This document shows positions 1-11,249 of a DNA stretch of 64,000 bases, one piece after another (the stretch's first letter is position 1; every line of letters starts with the position of its first letter). The notes under the pieces were generated by a model. That model saw only the letters and a program-made list of their open reading frames with translations, was not told the origin of the DNA and searched no databases. Origin of the DNA: Apodospora peruviana (taxonomy: Eukaryota; Ascomycota; Sordariomycetes; Sordariales; Lasiosphaeriaceae); contig JAUEDM010000006.1 of the NCBI GenBank assembly GCA_033439685.1, forward strand, positions 620,001 to 684,000. Direction: 5' to 3'. Both the position numbers and the translations under genes were made by a program.

Positions 1-420
1 GCGCTCGGTGGGCTGGTAAACAATTTGGCCGCTCTCGTCGACGACCGTGGCGCCGTACAGGACCTTGCGCAATGCAACTGGGCCCGCGACTTTCTCAACT
101 CTCTCAGCAGTCTGCTGCTGCTGGACGGGAGTGGTATCGATGGCTGAGGCATCGTTGGCCAAGATTGACGACTGCTGCTGCTGGTACTGCTGGTGCTGCT
201 GGGCGTAGAACCTGGGCGCCTGGGCCGGTGGCCCAAAGTTGAAGCCATAGCCCTGCAGCGGGCTGGACGGGTGCTGCGGCGACGGCGACGCCAGGCGAGA
301 GGTGGCAGCGACGCTGGCGGCGGATGACCACGCCGTGCGCTGCTGGCGAGAGCGATGGACGCTACCCGGCTGGGGGCGGCCGCCCGCCATCGGCAGCGGG
401 AACTTTGGCGCGCGCTGCAT
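1..420 (-). CDS. Gln/Pro/Ser-rich hypothetical protein, N-terminal part only
   Basis: The reverse strand opens with an ATG at 420-418 and stays open for 140 codons to the left edge, so only the N-terminus is present. The visible protein begins MQRAPKFPLPMAGGRPQ and is basic, then rich in Ser, Ala and Pro. A Gln-rich stretch with QQQ and HQQYQQQQ runs follows at about residues 75-105. After it the sequence looks more ordered and may be the start of a folded region (KVLYGATVVDESGQIVYQ). The CAG runs explain the CTG/GCT repeats on the + strand. No family is recognised. The low-complexity N-terminus suggests a regulatory, cytoskeletal or RNA-related protein, but this is only a guess. The start is chosen as the first ATG of the long open frame; an in-frame ATG lies ten codons later. 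Confidence 0.6.
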   Translation of the reverse strand, partial: MQRAPKFPLPMAGGRPQPGSVHRSRQQRTAWSSAASVAATSRLASPSPQHPSSPLQGYGFNFGPPAQAPRFYAQQHQQYQQQQSSILANDASAIDTTPVQQQQTAERVEKVAGPVALRKVLYGATVVDESGQIVYQPTER

Positions 421-1788
421 TTTCGAAATATGTGTCGTTTGAACGCGGCAAAAAGCCAAGGCGACGAGAGAGCGACTGATAACAACGAGATTTGAATGAG
501 GGTGGGGGGACAACGTGACGCACAAAAGTTGGGAGCTTGTGTGTGGTGGTTGGTGCAAGGAGAAAGAGACGAAGACGGAACAGTTATGACCAAAGTATTT
601 GAAGGGACGGAGACAACGGGGCGCGGCCGCAGGTTCTGACAGAGGGTTGGGATGAAAATGGGATGGGATACACAGTTGGGGTGGCGAGGTGAGTTTGGAC
701 TGAGTAAAGCAACATGGGCTAAGAGTAAACTGTCCTGAAGTATCCTCCCAGGTATGGTGTAGAGCTTGTTCTGACTTCAGCCAGGCACTCGTCGGCCGCT
801 TCGCACAACAGCACCTCTCAATCCGGTGCTTCCCAACCCTCTAAATCAAAGATGGCTTTAACCTCCTCTACAGCTTTCTTGCTGACGTCGAGATATTGTC
901 TGTGTCGGCGACACCTCGACCCCGATTTTCAAGTTAATGCTGGTCCGGAGAGGGTCAAGCCGGAGCCGACAGAGTTCGAGTATGCGACGGGCCGGCCGCT
1001 TCAGCCTCAGGGCTCTGCTTGGGACTACAAGGATATATTCCTCTTCTGGAAGCAGACAAGGATGAAGCCAACATAGAAGTCAAGAGAGACCTAGGACAAC
1101 TTTTGAAAGGTTCCGCACATCGGTGATATATCGACACCTTGGACGAGAATGCCCGAACAGCTTTGTTGAGCGATCTCAGTAACTGGTATATAGCATTGGA
1201 AAAGCAATTCGCCATGCCGAAGACAGAGGCAGCCAAACAGAATACTGTTCACTACAAGGATGTCTTCCTCTCCTGGCTGCCAATTCAGGGGTAAAGTTGA
1301 AAAATCGGCAAGAGATCCCGAGAAACCTACCAACTACGTAATCCTGATCGGAGGGAAAGAAGAAAGACAGAGATTATAAGATAATTACAAGTAGACATCA
1401 CTGTCATCTGAAATATAACTGCCTAATAGAACCTGGTTTGCCATGACCAAAAGACTCAGGGGGAGTTGATGTCACGACATGCAATTACCGGGGTCCTGCA
1501 GTCAAGCTGGCTGTACCCACAAATCGGCTGCGGCATCGATTCCGGATCGCGCAATATGACGGGATTCTACCGCGCGGAATGCATCGGTAACCCAAGCCAA
1601 CCCGCATGCCGATTACGGACGTCCACTGGATGTAATTGCCCCGAAGACTCTCCAATATCAGAGGGTTGAAGTTGTACCGGTGTGGTGGTATACTAAGATC
1701 CTTCATTACTCATACAGCATTCATTTATAAGTGTTGGTGTTTTGTGTGTGGGGTCACATCACATATATCGAGCTCAGTCTCCATCCCC
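421..1788. other. Intergenic, divergent; includes a decayed coding-like stretch
   Basis: The spacer lies between the reverse-strand partial gene and the aminotransferase gene and probably carries both promoters. No intact gene is seen. Between about 1031 and 1294 one forward frame reads as plausible protein (LLEADKDEANIEVKRDLGQ, then TLDENARTALLSDLSNWY), interrupted by a TGA at 1124-1126. A 30-nt motif is present twice, at 1023-1052 and 1250-1279, at about 80 percent identity. This resembles an old gene remnant rather than a working gene. Confidence 0.4.
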
Positions 1789-3560
1789 ATGACATTCCCA
1801 ACCTTGTCGTCCCTCTTGTTCCGGAGGCCTCTGGTAGCACCAGCAGCAGCATCAACAGCAACATCCCTTACAAGAAGGGCATTTCACAACACCCCTCTAA
1901 AAATGAGCGCAAAACTCAAGCCTGCCGCCCGCGTCAGCGGCAGGAGACAAGATGTCTGGTAAATTACAATTCATTGACTCACTCACTCACTCACTCACTT
2001 TCTGTCTTTAGTGACTGACAATGAGAATGAAAAAGGTCCATCATCAACGAAGCGGCCGCCGCATCGCCCAAACAGCCCATCGTTAACATGGGACAGGGCT
2101 TCTTCGGGTATAACCCGCCCGACTTCATCCTCAACGCCGCCAAGCAGGCCCTCGACAAAGTCGACTGCAACCAGTACTCGCCCACCCGCGGCCGGCCACG
2201 GTTGAAGCAGGCCATCTCGGACGCCTACGCGCCGCATTGGGGCCGCAAGCTCAACCCGGACACCGAAATCACGATTACCACTGGTGCTAACGAGGGTTTG
2301 TTTCTCTCTCTCTCCGTTTCACTGATTAGCACTTTACTGATGATGTGTGATGGATATTTTAGGCATGCTAAGCGCCTTCATGGCCTTCATCGAAGAGGGC
2401 GACGAGGTGATAATCTTTGAGCCCTTTTTTGACCAGTCAGTTAACCACCTATCTGTAAACCGGAATGAATCTTTCTGATACTGGAGACAGATATATCAGC
2501 AACATCGAGATGCCCGGCGGCAAGATTGTCTACGTGCCCATGCACCCGCCCAAGGAGGGCGGCACCAAGACGTTGTCGGCGGCGGAATGGACCATTGACT
2601 TTGACGAGCTCGAGAGGGCCATCACGCCCAAGACAAAGATGCTCGTGCTCAATACACCCCGTATGAATCCCCATTAAATCCTCCTCACAATGAATCGACA
2701 CTAATATGAGATGTATGAAGACAACCCCGTCGGCAAAGTCTACTCTCGCGAAGAACTCCAAAAGATCGCCGACCTGTGCCTCAAGAACCAGATCATCATC
2801 TTGTCAGACGAAGTCTACGATCGTCTCTTCTACGTCCCGTTCACACGCATCGCTACCCTATCGCCCGAGGTGGAGAAAATTACGCTCACCGTCGGTTCTG
2901 CCGGCAAGAACTTTTATGCCACCGGGTGGCGAGTTGGTGCGCTTTACCTCCCTTTCCCTCCCCTCCTCTTCGTATGTAACTGACAAGATGACGGACGGTA
3001 GGCTGGTTAATGGGCCCACCAGACCTAATCCAATACGTCGCAGCAGCGCACACGCGCATCTGCTACTCGTCCGTCTCGCCTCTACAAGAAGCCTGCGCAA
3101 TTGGTCCGTCTCCCTCCCTATTCCTCTCCTCCCCCAAAATGCATACTAATAAGTAACGCGTGTAGGCTTCGAACAAGCCGAAAAAGAAAACTTCTGGTCC
3201 ACCTGCGTGACCGACATGCAGGCCAAGATGCGCCGCTTCAACGCCATCTGGGACGAGCTGGGGCTACCATATTCCGAACCGGAAGGCGGCTATTTCGTCA
3301 TGGCCAACCTCGCCAAAGTGACCCTCCCTGACGGTTACCCGTTCCCGCCGCACGTCGCCGACAGACAGCGAGACTTTAAACTGGCGTGGTTCCTGATCCA
3401 GGAGCTGGGTGTCGCTGCGATTCCGCCGAGCGAGTTCTATACCGACGAGAATGCGCACATCGTGGCTGACTATCTTCGGTTTGCGGTCTGCAAGGACGAT
3501 AAAATTCTGGAGGAGGCTAAGGAGAGGTTAAGAGGACTGAAGAAATATATTCAGCAATAG
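1789..3560 (+). CDS. BNA3: Kynurenine aminotransferase / cysteine-conjugate beta-lyase (BNA3-like)
   Basis: A fold-type I PLP aminotransferase of the kynurenine-glutamine transaminase K family, which converts kynurenine plus a 2-oxoacid to kynurenic acid. Seven exons are inferred: 1789-1958, 2036-2295, 2363-2435, 2491-2660, 2721-2936, 3002-3103 and 3166-3560, giving 461 aa in frame. Family landmarks are NMGQGFFGYNPPDF, TGANEG(M)LSAF, NTPHNPVGKVYSREEL, the PLP-lysine region SAGKNFYATGWRVGW, and SEPEGGYFVMANL near the C-terminus. The first 35 residues are Ser/Ala/Arg-rich with LTRRAFHNT, typical of a mitochondrial presequence. A second in-frame ATG at 1903 (MSAKLKP) has a better initiation context and could give a cytosolic form. 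Intron 1 contains an ACTC microsatellite and an ACTGAC branch-like site before its AAAAAG acceptor. The call to the family is firm; the exact substrate is inferred. Confidence 0.9.
1976..1999 (+). repeat. (ACTC)n microsatellite in aminotransferase intron 1
   Basis: Six tandem ACTC units lie inside the first intron, just upstream of the branch-site region. Length changes here would alter intron size but not protein. Confidence 0.9.
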
Positions 3561-3999
3561 ATCAGATGCAGATAGTGTGGTTGAGGAGAGTGGGAGTAAG
3601 TGGGTAAGGTGCGTTTAACACGTAGACTCTCTTATTTTCGGGGATGGTAGCCCTCAAAGAGTTTCCATACCCCGTTAATCGATACAATCTTGCCTTATTA
3701 CTTGTCATAGGTACTATAGAAAAAAGAGACCAGAGTTGTGCAAATACTCACCATCAGCCTGTTTCTAACCCAAGCCATACATACCATACCATACATAGGG
3801 TACCACGAAGCACACACACATCTATCAGATAAAGACGAGCCAGCTCGTATAGGGAACTGGCTCACGATCAATCGGAGAAACTGAATACTTTCCCTGTCCC
3901 ATTCCCCATGCCCGTCCACACCAAGCAAGCAAGATGCCCAACAGACAAACACCCAGTGAGAAGTACTAGCTAGCCCCAAGACAGTGAGTGGGTAGTAGA
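3561..3999. other. Convergent 3' flank between BNA3-like and MTR4
   Basis: Short AT-richer spacer shared by the 3' ends of two converging genes. It holds small imperfect CATAC repeats around 3777-3798. No coding or RNA gene seen. Confidence 0.6.
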
Positions 4000-6900
4000 T
4001 TACAGATATAAACTGTTAAACGACACAATATCACGCCGAATCTTGCTCAAGCTGAGCTCGAACTTGTCCTTGAGCTCCTCGCTACCCATGACCTTGGCCG
4101 CCTCGGCCATCTGCCTCAACAACTCCTCGAGCCGGCGGAACAGCCGGATCAGTGAGCCCTCGTAGGCGTTGGTCATTTTGCTGTTCGGGACACAAGATAA
4201 ATTAGTTCCTGACTCTGATCTGCATGTATCAGTGGTTAAGAAGACTCACCAAATCTCCACGAAAGGCTTCCCGTTCGCCCACGCCATCACCGTGTCCATC
4301 AGCTGCCACTTCAGGCTTTGCACGTACTCCTCCTCGTTGACATCCAGCTTACTCTCGGCGCTGACTTTTGCAATAATGCGCGCCTGCGCCTGGATCTCAC
4401 GGAACGGTTTCGCCAGCTCTTCCTTCAGCGCCTGCGTCTCCACCTTCTCGTCGAAGATGAAGCAGCTGAGCACGGCGGCGCACACCTCGGGGCTCAACTC
4501 ATTAAAGTAGCGGTTGAACAGCAGCTCAGCCAGCAGGAGCTCGTGACCTTCAGTCGAAGAGATCTCGCAGGCCACGCGCGCCTTCATCTCGACGACCTCG
4601 GCCTCGTTGATGAACCCCAGTCGCCGCAGCACACGCTTGCGCGACTTGAGCTCGTCGAGCTGCGCGATGCTGTGCGCCTTGGCAATAGCCTTCTTCTTCT
4701 CCTTGATCTTGTCCCCGAGCCCGACCTTGGTCTCATACTGCTGCCAGAGATCAACCAAGAGCGGTGAGTTATGTAGCGGATTAGCCACGAGGCGGGACTC
4801 GAGGACCTCGATCTTGCGGAGTAGCTTCTTGAAAGACTCGTCATCGATTCCCATGTTCTCCATAGGATCCAGCGGCGGGACGCCGTCGGGGAAACGCCGG
4901 CCGACCTCTGCTACCATCTTACCCACCTCCTCCTTCTGCTGCCTGTTCTCGCACTTCTCGACGAACACCCGGATTTGGCTGAGAGCTCGAATGCAGGTCA
5001 GAAGACACGGGACAACCTCCCACTTGCATTGCTCGCCGGTGGGGTCCGGCTCGACGCCCTCTGGTATATGGGTCATAACCGCAGTGTCTGTATTAAAGTG
5101 GGAATTGTCCCCCTTAATCTTCTTGATTTTGAGCAGAACATCAATAAAGTAGGACTCTTGGGGCGAGTAGGGAGGCTCTCCAGCTTTCGGGGCCTTGCGT
5201 TGTTTGGCATCTATTACCACGCCCCAGCCAAAATCCGCCCCGCTCGGGGTCTTGATTTCAACAAGGCGACCGGGCTGGAGGAAGCTAATGCTGTAGTTAG
5301 GATGTTGGATGACTGCCCTCATGTCCTTGTTATATTCCTCGAGCTGGTTGCGGATGGTGTAGTACTCCTTCACAGTGGCTTCGTCCGCAATGATCATCCC
5401 ATCTCTCTCCTGCTGCAGGGCCATGAGTTCCCGCTCCAACTGAGGAACGCTAGCCGCATTCTGGAATTGGAAGAAACATCTCTCCAACATGAATTCGGGC
5501 GAGATCGCTTCGATACGCAGCAGATTTAGAACCATGTTGTAGCCCAGGTGGAACGCGGAGTTCAGGCGGTCCTGTTGACCAACAACGACAGCCTTGGCCG
5601 TTTCCGGCTCCAGCTTGTCGTCCACCATCATTATGACGATACCACGGTCATCCAAACCACGACGGCCAGCACGGCCAGCCATCTGGACATACTCAGAGGA
5701 GGTAAGCGGCCGTCGTTGTACTCCATCCCACTTCTTCACCTGGGTGAAAACAACTGTCCTGGCCGGCATGTTCAGGCCGATAGAGAAAGTTTCTGTAGCG
5801 AAGAGGACTTTAATAAGACCTTCTTGGAAGAGAATCTCAATCGTCTCCTTGAGAATGGGCAGGAGCCCGGAGTGATGCACACCAATGCCCTTCCGCAACA
5901 AGGGGAGAATGTGCGCAATTTGAGGAAGACTTCGGTCTTCATCCGACAGTTGTGTTAGTGCGTTCTCGAACACCTTGTCCACCATGGCCTCCTCGTCTGG
6001 CTGGTTGAACTTCATGCTCGACGCATCCAACGCCAACTTCTCGCAATCTCTCTTACTAAAGTTGAAAACAATGACGGGCTGGAAGTTTTTTTTGAGAATC
6101 ATGCGGATGATCTTGGCAATGTCAGATTTCTCATTAGGTGCCTCGCCTCCCTTGTTTGTCTTCTTGTTCTTGCCCTTGCCCTTTTGTTTTGCCTTCCAAT
6201 CGGCAGGGTCTGCGCCCTTATTTTCCTCTATCAAGGACATGGCTTGGTTGAAATTGTTCTCCTTGAAGTTTCCTCGCTCGTCGACGACCAGGAAAATACC
6301 CTTGCCGCCAGCCGGAAAGAAGTAGTTTTGCAACGGGGTCGGTCGGAAGTCTGTATAAACGACGTGGCATGCTTGACGATGGATCTTGGCAATCCACTCG
6401 GCAAACTGGAAGGCATTGGGGATGGTGGCAGAGAGGAAGACGTATCGCACTTTGTCGGGAAGCAGAATGATGGTCTCTTCCCACACAACACCACGAATCT
6501 TATCTCGCATGTAATGGATCTCGTCAAAGATAACCCAGGCAACCTCGCGCATGATCTCAGAGCCCCGGTACAACATGGATCGCAGAATCTCTGTGGTCAT
6601 GACAAGACAACTGGCGGTAGGGTTGATGGTGACATCACCTGTCATGAGGCCGACATCGCCAAACTCGGCTTGGAAGTCCCGATATTTCTGGTTGCTAAGC
6701 GCCTTAATCGGACTAGTGTAGATGACCCTCTGGTTTCGCTTGAGGCACTGGGCAATCGCGTACTCGGCGACGACGGTTTTGCCGGCACTGGTGTGCGCGG
6801 ACACGAGCACACTCTCTTCGCGTTCAATCGACGCAACGGATAGGCTCTGGAACGGGTCAAGCTTGAAGGAATACTGCCGGGCGGGTTCTGCGGGTGGCTT

Positions 6901-7275
6901 GTGTTCGGACAGCGGGATGTATTCGTAGTCGAGATCGGGCGGTAAGGCGACCTGATGCTGGATGTTGTGAGACAGGACAAGCGACTCGGCGGCTTCTTTT
7001 GATGCGGCGAAGCCCTGAGCTGCTGTGACCTCTCTGGATTCGGCCGTCTGGAAGGAGTCGGTTATGACGGGCTCTGCCTCGCCCTCCTTCTTCCGCCGTT
7101 TGGTGTCGCCCTGTGTCTCGTCGGCCGGGCGGTCGGTCGCGTCCGCCATTTCCTCATCGTTCGAGGTGACATGCTGTTCTGTGTGGTCGCCATCTGTCAT
7201 TTCGACATTCAGCTCGGCCTTACGCTTTTTGGGAGCGCGAGGCTGCTCCTCGAAGACGTCGAAAAGATCGTCCAT
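4000..7275 (-). CDS. MTR4: MTR4/DOB1 exosome-associated DEVH-type RNA helicase
   Basis: Nuclear Ski2-like 3'-5' RNA helicase of the TRAMP complex, which unwinds rRNA precursors and aberrant RNAs for the exosome. Two exons: 7275-4250 and 4180-4000, 1068 aa, split by an intron (4181-4249) with a GTGAGT donor. Motifs in order: P-loop AHTSAGKT near residue 160, DEIH box (VIFDEIHYMRD), SATIPN, HSGLLP, ETFSIGLNMPARTVVF and QMAGRAGRRG. The insertion (arch/KOW) region follows, then the helical DSHCT domain ending KMTNAYEGSLIRLFRRLEEL and the terminal SLYL. The start at 7275 gives MDDLFDVFEE, usual for fungal orthologues. An upstream in-frame ATG at 7344 would add 23 unusual residues and is less likely. 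The gene is head-to-head with TSC13. Family length about 1,070 aa fits exactly. Confidence 0.97.
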
Positions 7276-7800
7276 CGTAGGCGTCTTAAATGGGTGCAAA
7301 TTGGGTGACCATGCGCAGAATAAAGTATTGAACGCATGCGCCACTCAAATAAAGTTTGATGCGATTCTCTCTGGGGAGAAAGCGACACGGTCAGCTGCCG
7401 AGAACGTGGTGCTGCTATACTTTGGTGCGCCGTCCGATAGAGGTTCCCGTTATCAGAAAAAAATGTTGCACGATCGAGGTGGGATCGGTGGCAGAAAGTA
7501 GCGGGTCCTAATGCAGCGGCAAGGCGGTGAGAGTCGTCCTTGACCCTGTCGATTAGTGATGTCGTTCCGTCCAAAGAAATGCCCGAGGCAGGACCTGAAT
7601 TCGGTGGGTCTCTCAAACAATTTAAAAAGAAATACAGGGAGGTGGTTCACAAGCAAAAAAGGTACCATAAACTTAAAGTTTGTATTCACCGTAATAAACT
7701 AAAGATTGCGGGATCGATCATATCCAAAATCCCCCATCCCATCAACAACTCTCCCTCTGAAGGTCCCTGTCAAACCAATTGACTGACTGACAGACAAAAA
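7276..7800. promoter_or_regulatory. Divergent promoter region MTR4 / TSC13
   Basis: 525 nt between two start codons pointing away from each other, so both core promoters must lie here. The TSC13 side is pyrimidine/A-rich directly before its ATG (GACAGACAAAAAATGG). No TATA box stands out. Confidence 0.5.
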
Positions 7801-8858
7801 ATGGCATCCAAATTCTCGGTGAAGCTCACCAACAGAAATCCCAAGCAGCCCATCCGCAAGCTGCCTGCTCACCTCGAGCTGCCCCGCGATGTCAACGTCG
7901 AGGACGCCAAGGCCCTGATCGCCCGCCTTTCGGGCATCAGCGACTACAACCGCGTCGGCCTGTACAGCCCGACGACCAAGAAGACGCTCAAGAACCGAAA
8001 GGCTCTGGTCATCGACGAGGAAGGTGTTCTTGCGTCAGGCGAGCTGATCGTCAAGGACCTTGGTACGCACCTCCTTACCCTATACCTGCACCTAGAAATC
8101 TCACCAAGTCTCCGTCTCCCGGAAAACTCGAAGGATTTAACATGCTGACATCTCGCATAAAATAAGGTCCGCAAATCGCCTGGCGAACCGTCTTCGTGAT
8201 CGAGTACTTTGGCCCGATTCTGTTTCATGCCGTCGTCCCTTTCCTCCTGCGGCCCTACATCTACCGCATCTATCCCTACGTCTACAAGTCGGAAACCGAG
8301 ACGCCCATCTCGACCGTGCAGTGGCTCCTCTTCGCTCTGTTCCAGCTGCACTTCCTCAAGCGTGAGTACGAGACCCTCTTCGTGCACCGGTTCTCCGCCA
8401 ACACGATGCCGGCGTTCAACATCTTCCGTAACTCGGCCTTCTACTGGCTCATGTCCGGCTTGTTGTGCAGTCTGCACATCTACGCCCCCGGTTCTGCGGC
8501 GGACCGCAATGAGCTGGGCTTGTTGGACTACGTCGGGCTGGCGCTGTTCGTGGTCGGCGAGACCTGCAACTGGATCGTGCATCAGCATCTCTCGACGCTC
8601 CGAAAGCCCGGTGGCACGGAGAAGGGCATCCCGAACTGCATCGGCAGCAACCTGGTCACGAGTCCGAACTACATGTTTGAGGTGACGGCTTGGCTGGGTG
8701 TGATTCTTATCAGTCGCAGCTTTTCGGTTGTTGCGTTTATTGCCACCGGCATCCTGTATATGCGCAGCTGGTCGCGCGACAAGGAGCGGGCGCTGCGCAA
8801 GGAGTTTGGCGACAGGTACAAGAAGAAGAAGTACACCATGTTGCCGGGTCTTATCTGA
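7801..8858 (+). CDS. TSC13: Very-long-chain trans-2-enoyl-CoA reductase TSC13
   Basis: ER membrane enzyme catalysing the last reduction of the very-long-chain fatty acid elongation cycle, feeding sphingolipid synthesis. Two exons, 7801-8062 and 8167-8858, 317 aa; the codon for Gly is split (KDL-G-PQIAWR). The N-terminal ~80 residues form the ubiquitin-like region of the family (KALIARLSGISDYNRVGLY). Several hydrophobic helices follow, and the C-terminal half is a steroid 5-alpha-reductase-type domain, with LHFLKREYETLFVHRFS and a basic end, KKKKYTMLPGLI. The length matches yeast Tsc13 (310 aa). The gene ends convergently with the BLOC1S1-like gene, 333 nt apart. Confidence 0.95.
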
Positions 8859-9191
8859 TTTCTCTGCCCATGTGGTACGGTCACCAGAGAGAGATCAAGG
8901 GTCTTGGTGCTGCGAGAGAGTTCCCGACCGGCCAGGGAAGCAAGGAAAATATTAATCTGGCTGATATGGTGGCCTAATAGATTGTACTTTTAGGTATATG
9001 TAATATGTTGTGTCCCAAAAGGAGAGAGAGGATGAGAGGTTGAAGCCTTAAAATGTCCAAAGTGCCTGTCTGCCTGCCCGTGGTATCTCGTATACATCAT
9101 AACGTCGTTAAACCTGCATAACCCAATCATCCTGCAGCCATAAACCCAACCAGCATATGAAAGAAATAACCCGTTCCCAGCTCCTAATATA
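8859..9191. other. Convergent 3' flank TSC13 / BLOC1S1
   Basis: Short shared 3' spacer; no gene seen. Confidence 0.6.
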
Positions 9192-10325
9192 TCATGTCGC
9201 CGCTATCGGGACCGATAAAGAACAGTCTGGCTCGTCAAAAGCGGTCGATTCAAGCGGAGGTGAGCCAGGGAGCGGTACTTCGTCAGGGGCTGTTTTTACC
9301 TCGTCGTTTCCATTCTCCCAAGCACTCGACGAGGAGGCCACTACCTCTGGTTCCTGATGGTCCTGTTCCTGGTATTGCCTTGACGCTTCCTCCTCTTCCA
9401 ACAGATCCGTCTGCATCGCCTCTGCCAACGCCAGTGTAATGTCCCACTCTTTCCCCTTACCTTTGTCACCTGCCACCTCGGTCTCGTCATTTCCCATAAT
9501 CACATCACCATCCTCTTCTTCCACTCCTCCGCCTCCCCTATCTCCATGCTCTCCATGCTCTGGATGCTCCCCATCCTCACCACCACTCTCACTCCCGCTC
9601 CAGCTCCCAGAATATGACCCACTCCCACTCCAACTCCCCCCCTCCTCCCCATCACTACCTTCCCTAGCCAACCTAAGCGTCTCCTCCAAAATCAAAAACT
9701 CCCTCTCAAGCATCTCAGCCCAATTCTGCACATTCCCAATCTCCTTAATCTTCTTCGTATTCTCCGCCGCAAGTTTAGCAAGCTTATCGTTATCCTTCCT
9801 GAACCCGTCCAGAGTCTTCCCAATCTCCCGTTCCTGCTTTTCGATAGCAGCATTATTGGCGTGCAACAGCGCCCCGCGAGTGACCAGTTCCCTGTCCAAC
9901 ATGTTTCCTATCGACGCCACCACCGCGTTTCTCGCCTCATCGATCTGTCGCTGCGTTGAGGGTAATCCCACCCCCGAAGGTCCGGCGGCGGACGCGGAGG
10001 CGGAGGTTGATGCTGCTCGTGAGTGTCCATGATGATAGGTAGCGTGGATGTGATGGTGGTGACCACTGCCGGTGCCGGAAGTATTGGTTAACTGTGAGGG
10101 TGCTGCAACAGCAGTGTTGTGGTTGACGAGAGGGGGGAATAGAGGCGGAGGCGAGGAGGTGGATGAGACTCCGTCACCGGTAGCAGCCGTGGCAGTAGAT
10201 GCTGATGTTGAGGTTGAGGTACTTCCGCCAGCCACGGTGGTGTTTGTTACTGAAGCTGGCGATGGTTGAGCAGGTGGCGGAATGGTGGAAGAGGGCGGTA
10301 CCGGGAACGGGTTTGCGAAAGACAT
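9192..10325 (-). CDS. BLOC1S1: BLOC-1 subunit 1 (GCN5L1 domain) protein with low-complexity extensions
   Basis: Single-exon protein of 377 aa. Residues ~130-220 form an alpha-helical GCN5-like 1 domain: IDEARNAVVASIGNMLDRE, then NNAAIEKQEREIGKTLDGF, and the diagnostic KEIGNVQNWAEMLEREF. BLOC-1 subunits act on endosomal membranes in cargo sorting; the yeast counterpart is Bls1. The human protein has about 125-150 residues, so this one is more than doubled by disordered arms. The first 125 residues are Ser/Thr/Pro-rich with HHHHIHATYHHGHS, and the C-terminal arm has a GSWSGSGSYSGSWSGS tract followed by acidic runs. The start is the only ATG before the Pro-rich arm. The domain call is good; membership of a functional BLOC-1 in this fungus is inferred. 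Confidence 0.8.
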   Translation of the reverse strand: MSFANPFPVPPSSTIPPPAQPSPASVTNTTVAGGSTSTSTSASTATAATGDGVSSTSSPPPLFPPLVNHNTAVAAPSQLTNTSGTGSGHHHHIHATYHHGHSRAASTSASASAAGPSGVGLPSTQRQIDEARNAVVASIGNMLDRELVTRGALLHANNAAIEKQEREIGKTLDGFRKDNDKLAKLAAENTKKIKEIGNVQNWAEMLEREFLILEETLRLAREGSDGEEGGSWSGSGSYSGSWSGSESGGEDGEHPEHGEHGDRGGGGVEEEDGDVIMGNDETEVAGDKGKGKEWDITLALAEAMQTDLLEEEEASRQYQEQDHQEPEVVASSSSAWENGNDEVKTAPDEVPLPGSPPLESTAFDEPDCSLSVPIAAT

Positions 10326-11249
10326 GATTTACTTCGGCCGGACCGGGTTGTATATTAAATAGAACAAGGTATAACAAACTCGAGAGCAGGCGTGCGAAGT
10401 AAGCTGTTGGGTATAAGAAACAGAAAAGTAGGAAAATGCAGGAAAGGCAGTCGTCATCCGTCCGCAACGCAAGCCGTAGTAATCACATTGGTGTAGCTAC
10501 GGTGTAGGTAAGACGGAATGTAACAATGTCGTTGTCAGCTGTTCCCCAATATTGTGAGTGCGGGGTAGCTCCAAGCTCACGGGAGTTGGTCCTTGGGGTT
10601 GAGGGGCTGTAAGCAGATAGAGAACAAGGGTGTGTTTCTTTGATCAGAACCTTTATACGGAGTACTACTCCATGGAATAAGTAAACAGATCATCCAGACC
10701 AAGCACTACCAGGCTTAAACTTATCATCTCCCAACCAGGTTATAACAAAACAGCTATCTGTTTCACGATGACCGGCAACAGGTTTTATGGCCGCCTCGAC
10801 CAGCCACTGACTGCTTCATTCGCATTAAGGTATATACCTAGCTAGATAATGGATCCCCAACATATAAATAGCCCCATCTGGGCTGTACTGTATGTGTCGT
10901 CTGCTGTATAAACCCCATCAATTATAACCTGAACCGTTGTATCTATATCCATCCATCCCGTAATATCTGAGCGTGTGCCCTGGTACCATAATACAAACAT
11001 TATTACAGATACAACAGCTAATCCAAAATATGTGAGGTGCAGTCCAATCGCAATAAACCAACGCCTTTTCCCAAGATAATATGGCAGGCTAAAAATTGGG
11101 AGTCAATTATGTCTCGCACCTAAACCAAGGTGATCCCGCAAGCACGCAGCCCAAGAGCATCAGACCCGAAACGCGTGGCCAACAACACCATTCGAACAAT
11201 AAAAGGTTGCAGTATGTTTTCCCCCTCGCCTGGAAGAGTATGCCCTCGC
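10326..11249. other. Intergenic, BLOC1S1 promoter and SOG2 3' region
   Basis: 924 nt upstream of the BLOC1S1-like gene and downstream of SOG2. AT-rich with several ATATA-type stretches and no credible open frame. Confidence 0.5.

Noticed and set aside
6184..6843. 219-codon forward open frame opposite MTR4
   Set aside because: Mirror of helicase codons; composition biased and without recognisable motifs.
7944..8588. 214-codon reverse frame opposite TSC13
   Set aside because: Shadow of the reductase exons; crosses its intron.
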